From an uncultured Paracoccaceae bacterium (GTDB lineage: Bacteria; Pseudomonadota; Alphaproteobacteria; Rhodobacterales; Rhodobacteraceae): a DNA stretch of 64,000 bases. The DNA lies in contig CANLDN010000008.1 of the NCBI GenBank assembly GCA_947489445.1, positions 140,614 through 204,613 on the forward strand, given 5' to 3'. The notes below the pieces were generated by a model. It was not told the origin of the DNA. It ran no database searches and saw only the letters and a program-made list of their open reading frames with translations. Of this stretch, positions 33,255 through 41,555 are shown one piece after another (the first letter of the stretch is position 1; every line of letters starts with the position of its first letter). The position numbers were made by a program, and so were the translations under genes.

Positions 33255-34148
33255 TCATCTTTCGGGTTCCTGAAAGCTCAGCCCGTAGTTTGCGTAGATA
33301 GCAGCGATCCGGCCATCTTGCAGCGCATAGTTCACAGCATCATCCACGGCATAAGACAACGGACGGTAGCGAAAATTCACCGCAACACCCAGTGTCCATT
33401 TGCTGACTGCAAAGCCAGCCAGCGGTGGCTGATGCACTGCGCTGGTATCGGATAATCCATGCTCCAACTGGCCCAGCGGTCCCATCGCGGTCATGACCTC
33501 TCCGGCATTCAGGGCGTTCATCGCGTCAGCCATCGTCGGGAAGTGATGCACGTTTCCTGCCAGTTGCCCACCCGCGAAAGAGGCCAGGTAGAAATCAGCG
33601 ATGGAATCGTTTTCCACCCCGACACTGTCATAGCGAAAATAGGCCGGGACAGGCTTTTCATCCGGGTAGCTTGCCTTGTCATAAGCGATGGCGATGGATT
33701 CAGCAGCGTATTGACCGGTAAAGACCACCTGTTCGACCCGACATTTAAAACTGGAATCATAAGGCACCCGCATCATCACATTGGACACGCGCCCGCTGAT
33801 CAGCGGCCCTTTCCAGATGTTGTTGCGCAAATCGGTCTCAAGCGTTTCGCCCGCATCGACAAAATTGAACCGCGCCTCGACCCCCAGATCCTCCGCAATC
33901 AGCCGGGCGATCTCAATATCGACGCCGCGAGGCTGGCCGCTTTCCTCCCACGAATAAGGCGGGAAGTCTTCGTAGACCGCGAAAAGCATGTGACCCTGGT
34001 CCTGGATCTGGTCCAGTTCCTGCCCGACGATGTCGCGCCCCACGTTCTGCGGACGTTGTTGTGGTGCGTAGTCGGCGCATGGATCGTCGGCATGGACCTG
34101 TCCCGCGGTGAACAGGCACAAGGCGAGGAGGCAGGTTCTAAGGAGCAA
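33255..34148 (-). CDS. quinoprotein dehydrogenase-associated periplasmic protein (XoxJ/MxaJ-like)
   Basis: This 297-residue protein has a signal peptide (MLLRTCLLALCLFTAGQVHA) and a type II periplasmic binding fold (LFAVYEDFPPYSWEESGQPRG, then VDIEIARLIAEDLGVEARFN). It matches the group of binding proteins always found with quinoprotein alcohol dehydrogenases (MxaJ, XoxJ), which probably help to load PQQ or metal into the dehydrogenase or activate it. It follows the PedF cytochrome gene after an 8-base gap. It is unlikely to be an ordinary ABC transporter component as no transporter of the matching type is adjacent. Confidence 0.88.
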   Translation of the reverse strand: MLLRTCLLALCLFTAGQVHADDPCADYAPQQRPQNVGRDIVGQELDQIQDQGHMLFAVYEDFPPYSWEESGQPRGVDIEIARLIAEDLGVEARFNFVDAGETLETDLRNNIWKGPLISGRVSNVMMRVPYDSSFKCRVEQVVFTGQYAAESIAIAYDKASYPDEKPVPAYFRYDSVGVENDSIADFYLASFAGGQLAGNVHHFPTMADAMNALNAGEVMTAMGPLGQLEHGLSDTSAVHQPPLAGFAVSKWTLGVAVNFRYRPLSYAVDDAVNYALQDGRIAAIYANYGLSFQEPER

Positions 34149-34156
34149 TGCAATAC

Positions 34157-34855
34157 CTATTGCGCGGCGGATAGACCGATGGTCAGCGTTTCGGCGGCGG
34201 ACGCGTAGGCGGCGGGTGTGCCGTCGATCAGATTGGCCGCACGGAAAGCAACGCTGTCTGCCACAGGCGCACCTGAAATTGTAGGAATTTCGGCGGCAAT
34301 TTCGGTCAGGCGCGCCTTGAGCGCATCAGGGTTAGCGCCCGTCGTATCATCGGCATAACCCTTCATTTCATCGCGTAGGCTGGCCAATTCGACAACGAAA
34401 TCTTCCATCACCTCATCGTCAGGGCGCGTTTCGATGTAAGTACGGATGGCCCAGGCCGCGTCCTGACCTAGCAAATCGCCGAAAGCGGGCATCTTGGTAG
34501 TGCCATTCTGGGTGAAACCTTCGCGGAAGCGTTCGACATACCATTCATCATCATAATCTGCCGCTTGCAGCAGCCGCAGATCAGGGGCCAGTCCGCCCGA
34601 GACAACCTCGAGCCCATGACACCGCGCGCAGTTCTGGTTGTAGCCGGATGCGCCGATCTCAAGTGCTTTCAGCCAAACCTCTTCACCAGCCGTTTCCGCC
34701 CTGTATGGGTTTTCGGCCAGCCACTCATCACCCGTTTCCGGCAAACCGCTTGTATCCACCGCTTGCGGCGCAACATCACCATGGGCATTCACAAAGGTGG
34801 CAGTGGCCAGAATGGCCGTGATTGTCAGGCCGTGTCGCAAGATTGATTTGTGCAT
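34157..34855 (-). CDS. pedF: cytochrome c-550, PedF family
   Basis: This 232-residue periplasmic cytochrome has a signal peptide (HKSILRHGLTITAILATATFVNA, then HGDVAPQAVDTSGLPE, the diagnostic PedF N-terminus) and one heme-binding motif CARCH in NQNCARCHGLEVVSGG, with the axial Met likely in KMPAFGDLLGQ. PedF is the electron acceptor of PQQ alcohol dehydrogenases of the PedE/PedH type, passing electrons to terminal oxidases. The start at 34855 is chosen because it gives the signal peptide directly; a longer in-frame version would add about 130 non-typical residues. It is the first gene of the pedF-xoxJ unit. Confidence 0.93.
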   Translation of the reverse strand: MHKSILRHGLTITAILATATFVNAHGDVAPQAVDTSGLPETGDEWLAENPYRAETAGEEVWLKALEIGASGYNQNCARCHGLEVVSGGLAPDLRLLQAADYDDEWYVERFREGFTQNGTTKMPAFGDLLGQDAAWAIRTYIETRPDDEVMEDFVVELASLRDEMKGYADDTTGANPDALKARLTEIAAEIPTISGAPVADSVAFRAANLIDGTPAAYASAAETLTIGLSAAQ

Positions 34856-34925
34856 CTGTCCAGTCTCCAAAACGGGCAATATCGTGTTTCGTGGCCATCT
34901 TAGGCGTGTGTCCGTTGCTAGTGAT

Positions 34926-34938
34926 ATTGGACCTTGGT
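34926..34938 (-). promoter_or_regulatory. weak candidate regulon operator, pedF copy
   Basis: On the minus strand the bases read ACCAAGGTCCAAT, matching the shared motif except at two core positions (CA instead of GY). It ends 70 bases before the pedF start and is divergent from the stronger copy at 34960-34972. Confidence 0.3.
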
Positions 34939-34959
34939 TGGGTATATGAGGAAACCAAG

Positions 34960-34972
34960 ACCAAGGTCGTAT
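34960..34972 (+). promoter_or_regulatory. candidate regulon operator, PedABC-like operon copy
   Basis: ACCAAGGTCGTAT matches MCCWWGGTCGYAT at all positions. It ends 36 bases before the start of the first gene of the PedABC-like operon and points towards it. Confidence 0.45.
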
Positions 34973-35008
34973 TCGACCCCGCATCATCGGTTTGTTAGCG
35001 TGGTGTTC

Positions 35009-36175
35009 ATGGGGAGAAATTTGCTTATCGCGACGGTGTTGGGGCTGTGTGTAGGGTCGACGGCTCAGGCTGACGTCGCTTTGAATATAGGCTATTTGTC
35101 GGTGTTCGAACCACAACCGCCCACATTGTCCAACCTTGATCCGGAACCTGCAGATATCGGGCTTGCCGGTGCCCTGACAGGTCTGGACGACAACGCCACA
35201 ACCGGCCGGTTTCTGGGGCATACCTACACTTTGACAGATGTCAGTCTGCAAGAAGGCGATGATCCGTTGGCTGCTGCCACTGATCTGTTGGCCGAGACCC
35301 GATTTCTGATCGTGGATGCCCCGGCAGAGACGCTTCTGGCAATTGCTGATCTAGCCCAAGCGCAGGACGCGCTGCTGTTTAATGCCGTTGCCGGCGATGT
35401 CGATCTGCGCCGCGATGGCTGTCGTGCAAATGTGCTGCACACCGTGCCATCGGATGCCATGCGGACCGACGCGCTGGCGCAGATATTTGTGAAACGCCGC
35501 TGGGACGATCTGGTGATGATCACCGGCACCCATCCGCAGGACGTGGCCTATGCCGACGCCATGCGCGCCAGTCTGACCAAGTTCGGGTTGGCTCTGTCGG
35601 CAGAAAAGACCTGGGCCTTTGACGCTGATATGCGCCGTGCCGCCGCGCAAGAGGTGCCGCTGTTTACACAAGAGCTGGGTGATTATGATGTGTTGGTCGT
35701 AGCAGATGAGCTTCACGATTTTGGGCGCTACGTGCTTTATAATACGTGGCAGGCGCGCCCTGTCGCCGGGTCCGAAGGGCTGACCGCAGTCACGTGGTCC
35801 CCCGTGATCGAACAATGGGGTGCAGCCCAACTGCAAAGCCGGTTTGAAGAGGCACATGCCCGCGACATGACCAGCCAGGATTATGCCGCATGGGCCGCGA
35901 TGCGCACATTGGGCGAGGCGGTGACGCGGACAAATGCGGCGGATGTGCAGACCTTGCGCGACTACATTCTGTCCGACGATTTTGAGCTGGCCGGGTTCAA
36001 GGGCCGCCCTCTGACCTATCGCGATTGGAACGGGCAGTTGCGTCAGCCGATTGCCATCGCCCACCCCCGCGCGCTGGTGGCCCAAGCCCCGCTTGAAGGG
36101 TTTCTGCATCAGACGAACGAACTCGACACCCTTGGGCTTGACCGTCCGGAAAGTAATTGTGAGGCCTTTGAATGA
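35009..36175 (+). CDS. periplasmic substrate-binding protein of the PQQ-alcohol-dehydrogenase-linked ABC system
   Basis: This protein of about 388 residues has a signal peptide (GRNLLIATVLGLCVGSTAQA) and a type I periplasmic binding fold (IGLAGALTGLDDNATTGRFLG, RRDGCRANVLHTVPSDAMRTD). It belongs to the binding proteins specifically clustered with PQQ alcohol dehydrogenases. In Pseudomonas putida the corresponding ABC system (PedA1A2BC) is needed for growth on low lanthanide, and similar genes occur in the lanthanide-uptake (lut) cluster of Methylorubrum. A role in rare-earth uptake is inferred. The start at 35009 is set by the signal peptide; the ribosome-binding site is poor. Confidence 0.87.
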   Translation: MGRNLLIATVLGLCVGSTAQADVALNIGYLSVFEPQPPTLSNLDPEPADIGLAGALTGLDDNATTGRFLGHTYTLTDVSLQEGDDPLAAATDLLAETRFLIVDAPAETLLAIADLAQAQDALLFNAVAGDVDLRRDGCRANVLHTVPSDAMRTDALAQIFVKRRWDDLVMITGTHPQDVAYADAMRASLTKFGLALSAEKTWAFDADMRRAAAQEVPLFTQELGDYDVLVVADELHDFGRYVLYNTWQARPVAGSEGLTAVTWSPVIEQWGAAQLQSRFEEAHARDMTSQDYAAWAAMRTLGEAVTRTNAADVQTLRDYILSDDFELAGFKGRPLTYRDWNGQLRQPIAIAHPRALVAQAPLEGFLHQTNELDTLGLDRPESNCEAFE

Positions 36176-37134
36176 TCCGATCCGCAACCTTGATCTGTGG
36201 TTTTCTGGTATCCCCTGTTTGGGCTGGCGAAATCTGGGTGACCAACGAAAAGGACGACACGGTTTCGATCATTTCAACCGAAACGCTGGAGGTGATCCAG
36301 ACTTATCCCACCGGCGAACGCCCGCGCGGGATCACGTTTTCCAAGGATTACAGCGTCGTCTATATCTGCGCATCCGACAGTGATGCGGTGCAGGTGATGG
36401 ACCCGAACACGGGAGAAATTCTGCATGATCTGCCATCGGGCGAGGACCCTGAGCAATTCGTGCTGCACCCCAATGACCGGCACCTCTATATCGCTAATGA
36501 AGATGACGCGATTACGACCGTGGTCGATACGGAAACCCGCCGGGTGATTGCGCAAATCGATGTGGGGGTGGAACCCGAGGGGATGGCCGTATCACCCGAT
36601 GGGAAGATCGCGATTACGACCTCTGAAACCACCAACATGGCCCATTGGATTGACACCGAAACGCAGGAACTGTTCGCCAACACACTCGTGGACAGCCGCC
36701 CGCGCCATGCTGAATTCGTAGCCGAAGGTACGCAGCTTTGGGTCAGTTCCGAAATCGGTGGGACGATCACGATTTTTGACGTGGCCGACCAATCCGAGAT
36801 CGGCAAGATCGATTTCGAAGTACAAGGCGTGCATCCAGATCGGGTGCAACCCGTGGGTTTCGAATTCACAGCCGATGAAAAAACAGCCTTTGTGGCGCTC
36901 GGCCCGTCAAATCATGTAGCTGTCGTGAATGCTGAAACCTTCGAGGTTGAGGACTATATCCTTGTCGGGCGTCGGGTCTGGCACATGGATTTCAATGGCG
37001 ACAAAACGCAATTGTTCACGACCAATGGTGTGTCCGGCGATGTTACCGTCATCGATGTCGCTTCGCGCACCGCCGTGAAGACGATCAAAGTGGGCCGCTT
37101 TCCGTGGGGCGCGGCCTATCGTCCGACAGAATAA
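36172..37134 (+). CDS. periplasmic YVTN-type beta-propeller of the PQQ-linked ABC system
   Basis: This 320-residue protein has a short signal peptide (ending VSPVWAGEIWVTNEKDDTV) and about seven propeller repeats of the YVTN type, for example IISTETLEVIQTYPTGERPRG, VVDTETRRVIAQIDVGVEPE and VIDVASRTAVKTIKVGRFPWG. It overlaps the binding-protein gene by 4 bases. Propellers like this occur in PQQ-alcohol-dehydrogenase ABC clusters (PedA2-like position). It could bind substrate, metal or a metallophore, or scaffold the binding protein. Confidence 0.87.
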   Translation: MIRSATLICGFLVSPVWAGEIWVTNEKDDTVSIISTETLEVIQTYPTGERPRGITFSKDYSVVYICASDSDAVQVMDPNTGEILHDLPSGEDPEQFVLHPNDRHLYIANEDDAITTVVDTETRRVIAQIDVGVEPEGMAVSPDGKIAITTSETTNMAHWIDTETQELFANTLVDSRPRHAEFVAEGTQLWVSSEIGGTITIFDVADQSEIGKIDFEVQGVHPDRVQPVGFEFTADEKTAFVALGPSNHVAVVNAETFEVEDYILVGRRVWHMDFNGDKTQLFTTNGVSGDVTVIDVASRTAVKTIKVGRFPWGAAYRPTE

Positions 37135-37144
37135 GGAACATCCG

Positions 37145-37585
37145 ATGAAGATCATCAGTTACGCGGCTGCATTGACCTTGGTCGCAGCGCCTACATTTGC
37201 CGACAATGCGGTACGGTCCTTTGGAGCCGCCGGTATTTTGTCAGGCAGCAACAAACAAGACCTGCCTCCGATCATTCTTTCAGCAGGCGAGCCCTTGTCC
37301 AGCGAACCTTGGGTCCTGAAATCCGGCACCTACTATGAATTCGAAATACAGGGCGATGGCAGTCAGGAGCTGGCACTGGTCGGCCCTGAATTCTTTCGCG
37401 CGATCTGGATTGATGAAATCGTGGTGGAAGGTCTGGAAATCCGCCCGCTTGGGCTTGATAGCGTGGAATTTGACGAAGCGGGCGAGATGGAGATTGGCTT
37501 TGTCGCGATCAAACCCGGACAGTATTACATGCGCATACCCGGTACGACCGGCGAAACGCAACGGATTGAGATTACCATCGAATGA
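37145..37585 (+). CDS. small periplasmic protein of the PQQ-linked ABC system
   Basis: This 146-residue protein has a signal peptide (MKIISYAAALTLVAAPTFA) and a beta-rich mature part with a weak cupredoxin-like look: SGTYYEFEIQGDG, then GPEFFRAIWIDEIVVEG, and a C-terminal KPGQYYMRIPG. It is acidic, with several carboxylates in EIVVEGLEIRPLGLDSVEFD, which could coordinate hard cations such as lanthanides. I cannot assign a defined function. It lies between the propeller and the ATPase genes and overlaps the latter by 4 bases. Confidence 0.82.
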   Translation: MKIISYAAALTLVAAPTFADNAVRSFGAAGILSGSNKQDLPPIILSAGEPLSSEPWVLKSGTYYEFEIQGDGSQELALVGPEFFRAIWIDEIVVEGLEIRPLGLDSVEFDEAGEMEIGFVAIKPGQYYMRIPGTTGETQRIEITIE

Positions 37586-38298
37586 ATGGCATTCGCGTCG
37601 CCGGTCTGACCTATCGCTATGGCGCAAAAACGGCGCTGGATGATGTCAGTTTTTCGGTGGCGCAGGGTGAGTTCTGCGCGCTGTTAGGCCCAAACGGCGC
37701 AGGCAAGTCAACGCTGTTCAATCTGCTGACCCGGCTGTTCGTCGCGCCCGGAGGACAGATCGAGATTGCAGCGCATGACTTGAACACAGCGCCACGGGCG
37801 GCTTTGGCCAAGCTGGGGATCGTGTTTCAGCAACCCACGCTGGATCTGGATCTGACGGTGCGTCAGAACCTGACCTATTTTGCGGCCTTGCATGGGTTAT
37901 CGGGCCATGATCGGGCGTGGCGGATCGACGCTGTTCTGGACCGGCTGGACATCACGGATCGCGCAAAGGAAAAGGCGCGCACACTGAATGGCGGACACCG
38001 GCGCCGCACCGAAATCGCGCGGGCCTTGCTGCACGATCCAGCTGTTTTGCTGCTGGATGAGCCGACAGTGGGTCTGGATGCTGCCGCCCGCGCGGCCATC
38101 ACGGATCACGTGCATGGACTGGCCAGTGACGGGGCAACAGTGTTGTGGGCCACGCATCTGGCGGACGAAGTGCGCCCCGATGACTGCCTAGTCGTTCTGC
38201 ATCAGGCGAAGGTTCTCGCCCATGGTCTTGCGCGCGACGTCAGTGTTGATCGACCTCTACAACAGGCTTTCCTTGATCTGACGGCCGAACCGGCATGA
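37582..38298 (+). CDS. ABC transporter ATPase of the PQQ-linked system (PedA1-like)
   Basis: This 238-residue ABC ATPase has Walker A GPNGAGKST, a signature region ARTLNGGHRRRTEIARAL and Walker B LLLDEPTVGLDAAARA. The signature reads LNGGH instead of the usual LSGGQ, a feature seen in this PQQ-linked subgroup. Its partner is the ABC-2-type permease encoded next. This layout resembles drug- or export-type systems more than import, although the operon has a periplasmic binding protein. Direction of transport is therefore open. Confidence 0.9.
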   Translation: MNGIRVAGLTYRYGAKTALDDVSFSVAQGEFCALLGPNGAGKSTLFNLLTRLFVAPGGQIEIAAHDLNTAPRAALAKLGIVFQQPTLDLDLTVRQNLTYFAALHGLSGHDRAWRIDAVLDRLDITDRAKEKARTLNGGHRRRTEIARALLHDPAVLLLDEPTVGLDAAARAAITDHVHGLASDGATVLWATHLADEVRPDDCLVVLHQAKVLAHGLARDVSVDRPLQQAFLDLTAEPA

Positions 38299-39086
38299 GC
38301 GGTTATGTGACCGCCCTCATCGCCATCGTCACGCGCGAAGCGCTGCGGTTCGTCCATCAGCGCGAGCGTTTCGTGGCTGCTTTGGTGCGTCCGCTGGTCT
38401 GGCTGTTGGTGTTTGCGGCAGGTTTCCGGGCCGCATTGGGGCTGTCGATCATCCCACCTTATCAAACTTACATCACCTATGAGACTTACATCGTCCCCGG
38501 CCTTTGCGGGATGATCCTGCTGTTTAATGGGATGCAATCCTCGCTCAGCCTGATTTACGACCGGGAAATGGGGGCGATGAAGCTCTTGCTGACCAGCCCG
38601 CTGCCGCGCTGGTGGTTGTTGATGTGCAAGCTGCTGGGGGCGACGGCGATCTCCATTCTGCAGGTCTATGCATTTCTCGCGATTGCCGCGGCGTTCGGGA
38701 TTGTGATGCCAGCTATGGGTTACGTGGCCGTGTTGCCCGCGCTAGTCGTGGCCGGGCTGATGTTGGGGTCCTTGGGTTTGCTGTTATCCAGTTTTATCAA
38801 GCAGTTGGAAAACTTTGCTGGCGTGATGAACTTTGTCATCTTCCCGATGTTCTTCCTGTCCTCGGCACTTTATCCCCTCTGGAAAATGGCAGAGTCGTCT
38901 GAACTGCTCCATGATATCTGCGCGGTGAACCCCTTTACCCATGCCGTCGAACTGATCCGTTTCGCGCTGTATCTGCAACTTAACGGTGCCGCATTGGGCT
39001 GGACTGTGCTGGCTGCGGGTCTGTTCACGACAGGGGCCCTTTGGGGATACAGTCCAGAAGGTACGGGGATACGTCGCAAAAGCTGA
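38295..39086 (+). CDS. ABC-2 type permease of the PQQ-linked system (PedC-like)
   Basis: This 263-residue integral membrane protein has six predicted helices and the ABC-2 pattern: FVHQRERFVAALVRPLVWLL at the start, YIVPGLCGMILLFNGMQSSLS, and the cytoplasmic REMGAMKLLLTSPLPRWWLL motif followed by FPMFFLSSALYPLWKMAE. The family is typical of PedC in 2-phenylethanol/PQQ clusters. It overlaps the ATPase gene by 4 bases and ends the operon. Confidence 0.9.
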   Translation: MSGYVTALIAIVTREALRFVHQRERFVAALVRPLVWLLVFAAGFRAALGLSIIPPYQTYITYETYIVPGLCGMILLFNGMQSSLSLIYDREMGAMKLLLTSPLPRWWLLMCKLLGATAISILQVYAFLAIAAAFGIVMPAMGYVAVLPALVVAGLMLGSLGLLLSSFIKQLENFAGVMNFVIFPMFFLSSALYPLWKMAESSELLHDICAVNPFTHAVELIRFALYLQLNGAALGWTVLAAGLFTTGALWGYSPEGTGIRRKS

Positions 39087-39143
39087 CCTTTCTTATGACC
39101 ATTGATTGGCTGATTTTTTGCCGAACCCATGTTAACAAGCCCT

Positions 39144-39680
39144 ATGAAACACTTGATCATAGCACTAGCACTTCTGACCACCCCAGCTTTGGCAGAGGAT
39201 TTGTCACAATACGGCACAACGAACCCAGATGAGATGACATGGGAACGCTTTATCGAACGTGCTGAGGATGGTGAAACCGATATGGTCCTGTGCTCAATGG
39301 GATATGCCCTGACCAAATCGGGGGATCATGCCGCTGCGCGAACCTTGCTTTTGAACTGCGCTGAAGATGGCTACACCGGTGCGATGACCTGGATGAGCCA
39401 GCTGGACAATAACGGCCTTGGCGCGGATTACAGCCCGGATGCTGCCGCCGAATGGGACAGGCGGGCGGCAGAATTGGGTGATCCAGTGGGCAAGTTCAAT
39501 TACGGTATCGACCTGTTGCGCGGGCACGGAGTGGAGCAAGACGAAGCGTTGGGGCGCATGCTGGTTGCAGAAGCTGCCGAAGACGGGTTGCCCATCGCCA
39601 AACGGCTTGCGGCGGCGAATTACGATCTCGACGAAGTTACGCCCGACGCTGACAACTGGAAATACGCACCGCTGTTTTAG
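39144..39680 (+). CDS. periplasmic Sel1-like repeat protein
   Basis: This 178-residue protein has a signal peptide (MKHLIIALALLTTPALA) and Sel1-type alpha repeats, for example AARTLLLNCAEDGYTGAMTW, AAEWDRRAAELGDPVGKFNYG and LGRMLVAEAAEDGLPIAKRL. Sel1 proteins act as scaffolds for protein interaction. Small Sel1-type or TPR proteins occur in methanol- and ethanol-dehydrogenase clusters, so a chaperone role for periplasmic dehydrogenase or cytochrome is plausible. It overlaps the converging ATPase gene by 4 bases at its 3' end. Confidence 0.87.
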   Translation: MKHLIIALALLTTPALAEDLSQYGTTNPDEMTWERFIERAEDGETDMVLCSMGYALTKSGDHAAARTLLLNCAEDGYTGAMTWMSQLDNNGLGADYSPDAAAEWDRRAAELGDPVGKFNYGIDLLRGHGVEQDEALGRMLVAEAAEDGLPIAKRLAAANYDLDEVTPDADNWKYAPLF

Positions 39681-40342
39681 GCAGGGTTGCGGCGATCGCT
39701 GGTAATCATTGCAGGGCTACCGGCCAATTTCACGATGCGGTCCGCCAACCGTTTTGCTTCGTCCTCGACATGCGTCACAAGGATAGTCGTGACTTGATAA
39801 GCGTCCCTTAACCGTCTGAAAAGCAGAATCATTTCATCGGCCAGCGCCGGGTCAAGTGATACAAATGGCTCATCCAGCAGCAACAGGTCAGGACGCACCG
39901 CAAAAGCACGGGCCAGCGACAAACGCCGTTGCTGCCCCAACGACAGCCGGTTAGGGAACGCATCCGACCGGTCAGCCAGTCCCACATCCGCCAGAACGCC
40001 ATCCGCCTCGGCCTTCGACACACCCGTGGCGATCGTGATATTGTCACGCACACTGCGCCATGGCAGCAATGTCGGCTCCTGAAACACAATGGCGGCCTTG
40101 CCGTTCAGGCGACAGCTGCCATGATAAGAGACATCTAAGCCGGCGAAGACCCGCAGTAACGACGATTTCCCGATGCCTGACGGACCCACCAGAGCAAGGG
40201 TCTGACCGTGCGGCACCGTCAGTCGGATGTCCTGTAAGATCGTCTTGCCGTCATATCTCAGGGATGCGAGCTGCAAGTCAAGAACAGGCGCCTGTGCGCT
40301 TGGTCTTGTATCTGTTTGGTCGTCAATCTCCACCACCGGCAA
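39677..40342 (-). CDS. ABC transporter ATPase, taurine/nitrate type (TauB/SsuB-like)
   Basis: This 221-residue ABC ATPase has Walker A GPSGIGKSS, a Q-loop in AIVFQEPTLLPWRSV, signature LSLGQQRRLSLARAF and Walker B LLLLDEPFVSLDPALADE. It belongs to the nitrate/sulfonate/taurine import subfamily. It is translated right after the binding-protein gene (2-base gap). The matching permease gene is 14 kb away at 25062-25826. The N-terminus has about 20 extra residues before the ATPase fold. Confidence 0.9.
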   Translation of the reverse strand: MPVVEIDDQTDTRPSAQAPVLDLQLASLRYDGKTILQDIRLTVPHGQTLALVGPSGIGKSSLLRVFAGLDVSYHGSCRLNGKAAIVFQEPTLLPWRSVRDNITIATGVSKAEADGVLADVGLADRSDAFPNRLSLGQQRRLSLARAFAVRPDLLLLDEPFVSLDPALADEMILLFRRLRDAYQVTTILVTHVEDEAKRLADRIVKLAGSPAMITSDRRNPA

Positions 40343-40344
40343 GG

Positions 40345-41316
40345 CTAGCTTCCGTTTTGCAGGAACGTACCCTCGGGCAGCTCTGTAGCATTACCCAACA
40401 GCTCTGCACCGCCTAAATCGTACATCAACTCCAGCATCCGACCAGCCGCCGCCTCATCAATCGGGCCAGCTACGGGGATACCCGCCCTGAAACCCGCGAC
40501 AAGTGCGGCAAACTGCGCGTCATTATCCGCATTCATATTGGGGCGAAGTCGATCCCATTCAGCGTCATCCGTGGCAAGTATATCTTTGGCCGCCCGAGAT
40601 GCCGCTGCAAACCCAGTTACCAGTTCGGGATTATCGCGCATCAATTCACCCTTCACAACGTAACCCAGCAATGGTGTTTCCGGATCAAGGCCCAGATCCG
40701 CCGAGGCTTCGGACACATCCAAAAGGGTGCGCATCCCGCCTGCGGTCATCTTCGCGCCAAAATGCCAGAAATTGATCGCAGCCGCCACCTCACCCGAAGT
40801 GGCCGCGCCAAAAATCAGGGGTGGGGCACCAAAGACCTGCTCTGTCTCTGCGGCCAGATCCATCTCGTGGTTTTTTGCCGCATATGCTTGCAGGATCAGC
40901 CAGCTTTTGTCCAAAGGCCCGCCCGCAATGCCAATCTGCATGCCAGACAGGTCCGTCAGGTCCTGCGCGGTGCTGTCCTCAGGCACCATGATGCCACCCA
41001 CGGCCTTTGAATATGGAATAAACACATAATCCCGACCCGCCGCACGTTGTCGCGCCACCCACAGCCAGTCGGACACAATCACATCGGCCTCACCACCTTG
41101 AAACGCAACCTTGGCCGCTGATCCACCGGCCATTCCCTGTACCTCAAGGTCAAACCCGCTTGCAGCGTCCAATCCATGATGCTGGATCGTATTCAACTCC
41201 CAATTCACGGTACCAAACTTCAAAACAGCCGCGCGAAGGGTAGGGGTGTCCGCCAGACCCATCGTCGCAAGACAAATGGCGATCGCAGTGCTACCGATTG
41301 ATTTCATGAATGTCAT
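40345..41316 (-). CDS. periplasmic substrate-binding protein, taurine/NMT1 type
   Basis: This 323-residue protein has a signal peptide (about residues 1-23, ending IAICLATMGLADT) and a type II periplasmic binding fold: LRAAVLKFGTVNWELNTI, then QGMAGGSAAKVAFQGGEADVIVSDWLW, typical of the NMT1/TauA group. The start at 41316 is supported by GGGAGG at the right distance; longer in-frame starts lie in the promoter. A shared 13-base motif at 41366 ties it to the alcohol-oxidation genes. The ligand is not evident. In this setting an alcohol-derived acid, a metallophore or PQQ could be considered, all unproven. Confidence 0.9.
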   Translation of the reverse strand: MTFMKSIGSTAIAICLATMGLADTPTLRAAVLKFGTVNWELNTIQHHGLDAASGFDLEVQGMAGGSAAKVAFQGGEADVIVSDWLWVARQRAAGRDYVFIPYSKAVGGIMVPEDSTAQDLTDLSGMQIGIAGGPLDKSWLILQAYAAKNHEMDLAAETEQVFGAPPLIFGAATSGEVAAAINFWHFGAKMTAGGMRTLLDVSEASADLGLDPETPLLGYVVKGELMRDNPELVTGFAAASRAAKDILATDDAEWDRLRPNMNADNDAQFAALVAGFRAGIPVAGPIDEAAAGRMLELMYDLGGAELLGNATELPEGTFLQNGS

Positions 41317-41365
41317 TGATGCCTCCCTGATTGCGGTCAGAGTAACACCATCTGACCGGACCGGA

Positions 41366-41378
41366 ATACGACCAAAGG
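41366..41378 (-). promoter_or_regulatory. candidate regulon operator, TauA-like gene copy
   Basis: On the minus strand the bases read CCTTTGGTCGTAT, close to MCCWWGGTCGYAT with one outer mismatch. It ends 49 bases before the binding-protein start in the same orientation as the other copies. Confidence 0.45.
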
Positions 41379-41487
41379 CGGGGTCAATGCGTTGGCTATG
41401 TCTGCCTTTGCATCCACAAAGCAAAATGAGATAGCGTCAGTTTATGTTTTTGTGGCCGCAAATGATCTGAAGTAACGGGTTTGTTGG

Positions 41488-41508
41488 CCAATCATTTAAA
41501 AAAATTGG
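41488..41508. promoter_or_regulatory. possible LysR-type operator (CCAAT-N11-ATTGG)
   Basis: A perfect 5-base inverted repeat CCAAT/ATTGG with an 11-base AT-rich centre, located about 48 bases before the lysR start. Spacing and AT content fit a LysR-family binding site for autoregulation. The arms are short, so this is tentative. Confidence 0.4.
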
Positions 41509-41555
41509 ACTGAAACCATGCCTTCCAAGCCCAGCACTAAAGCGGAGCGGTCTGA

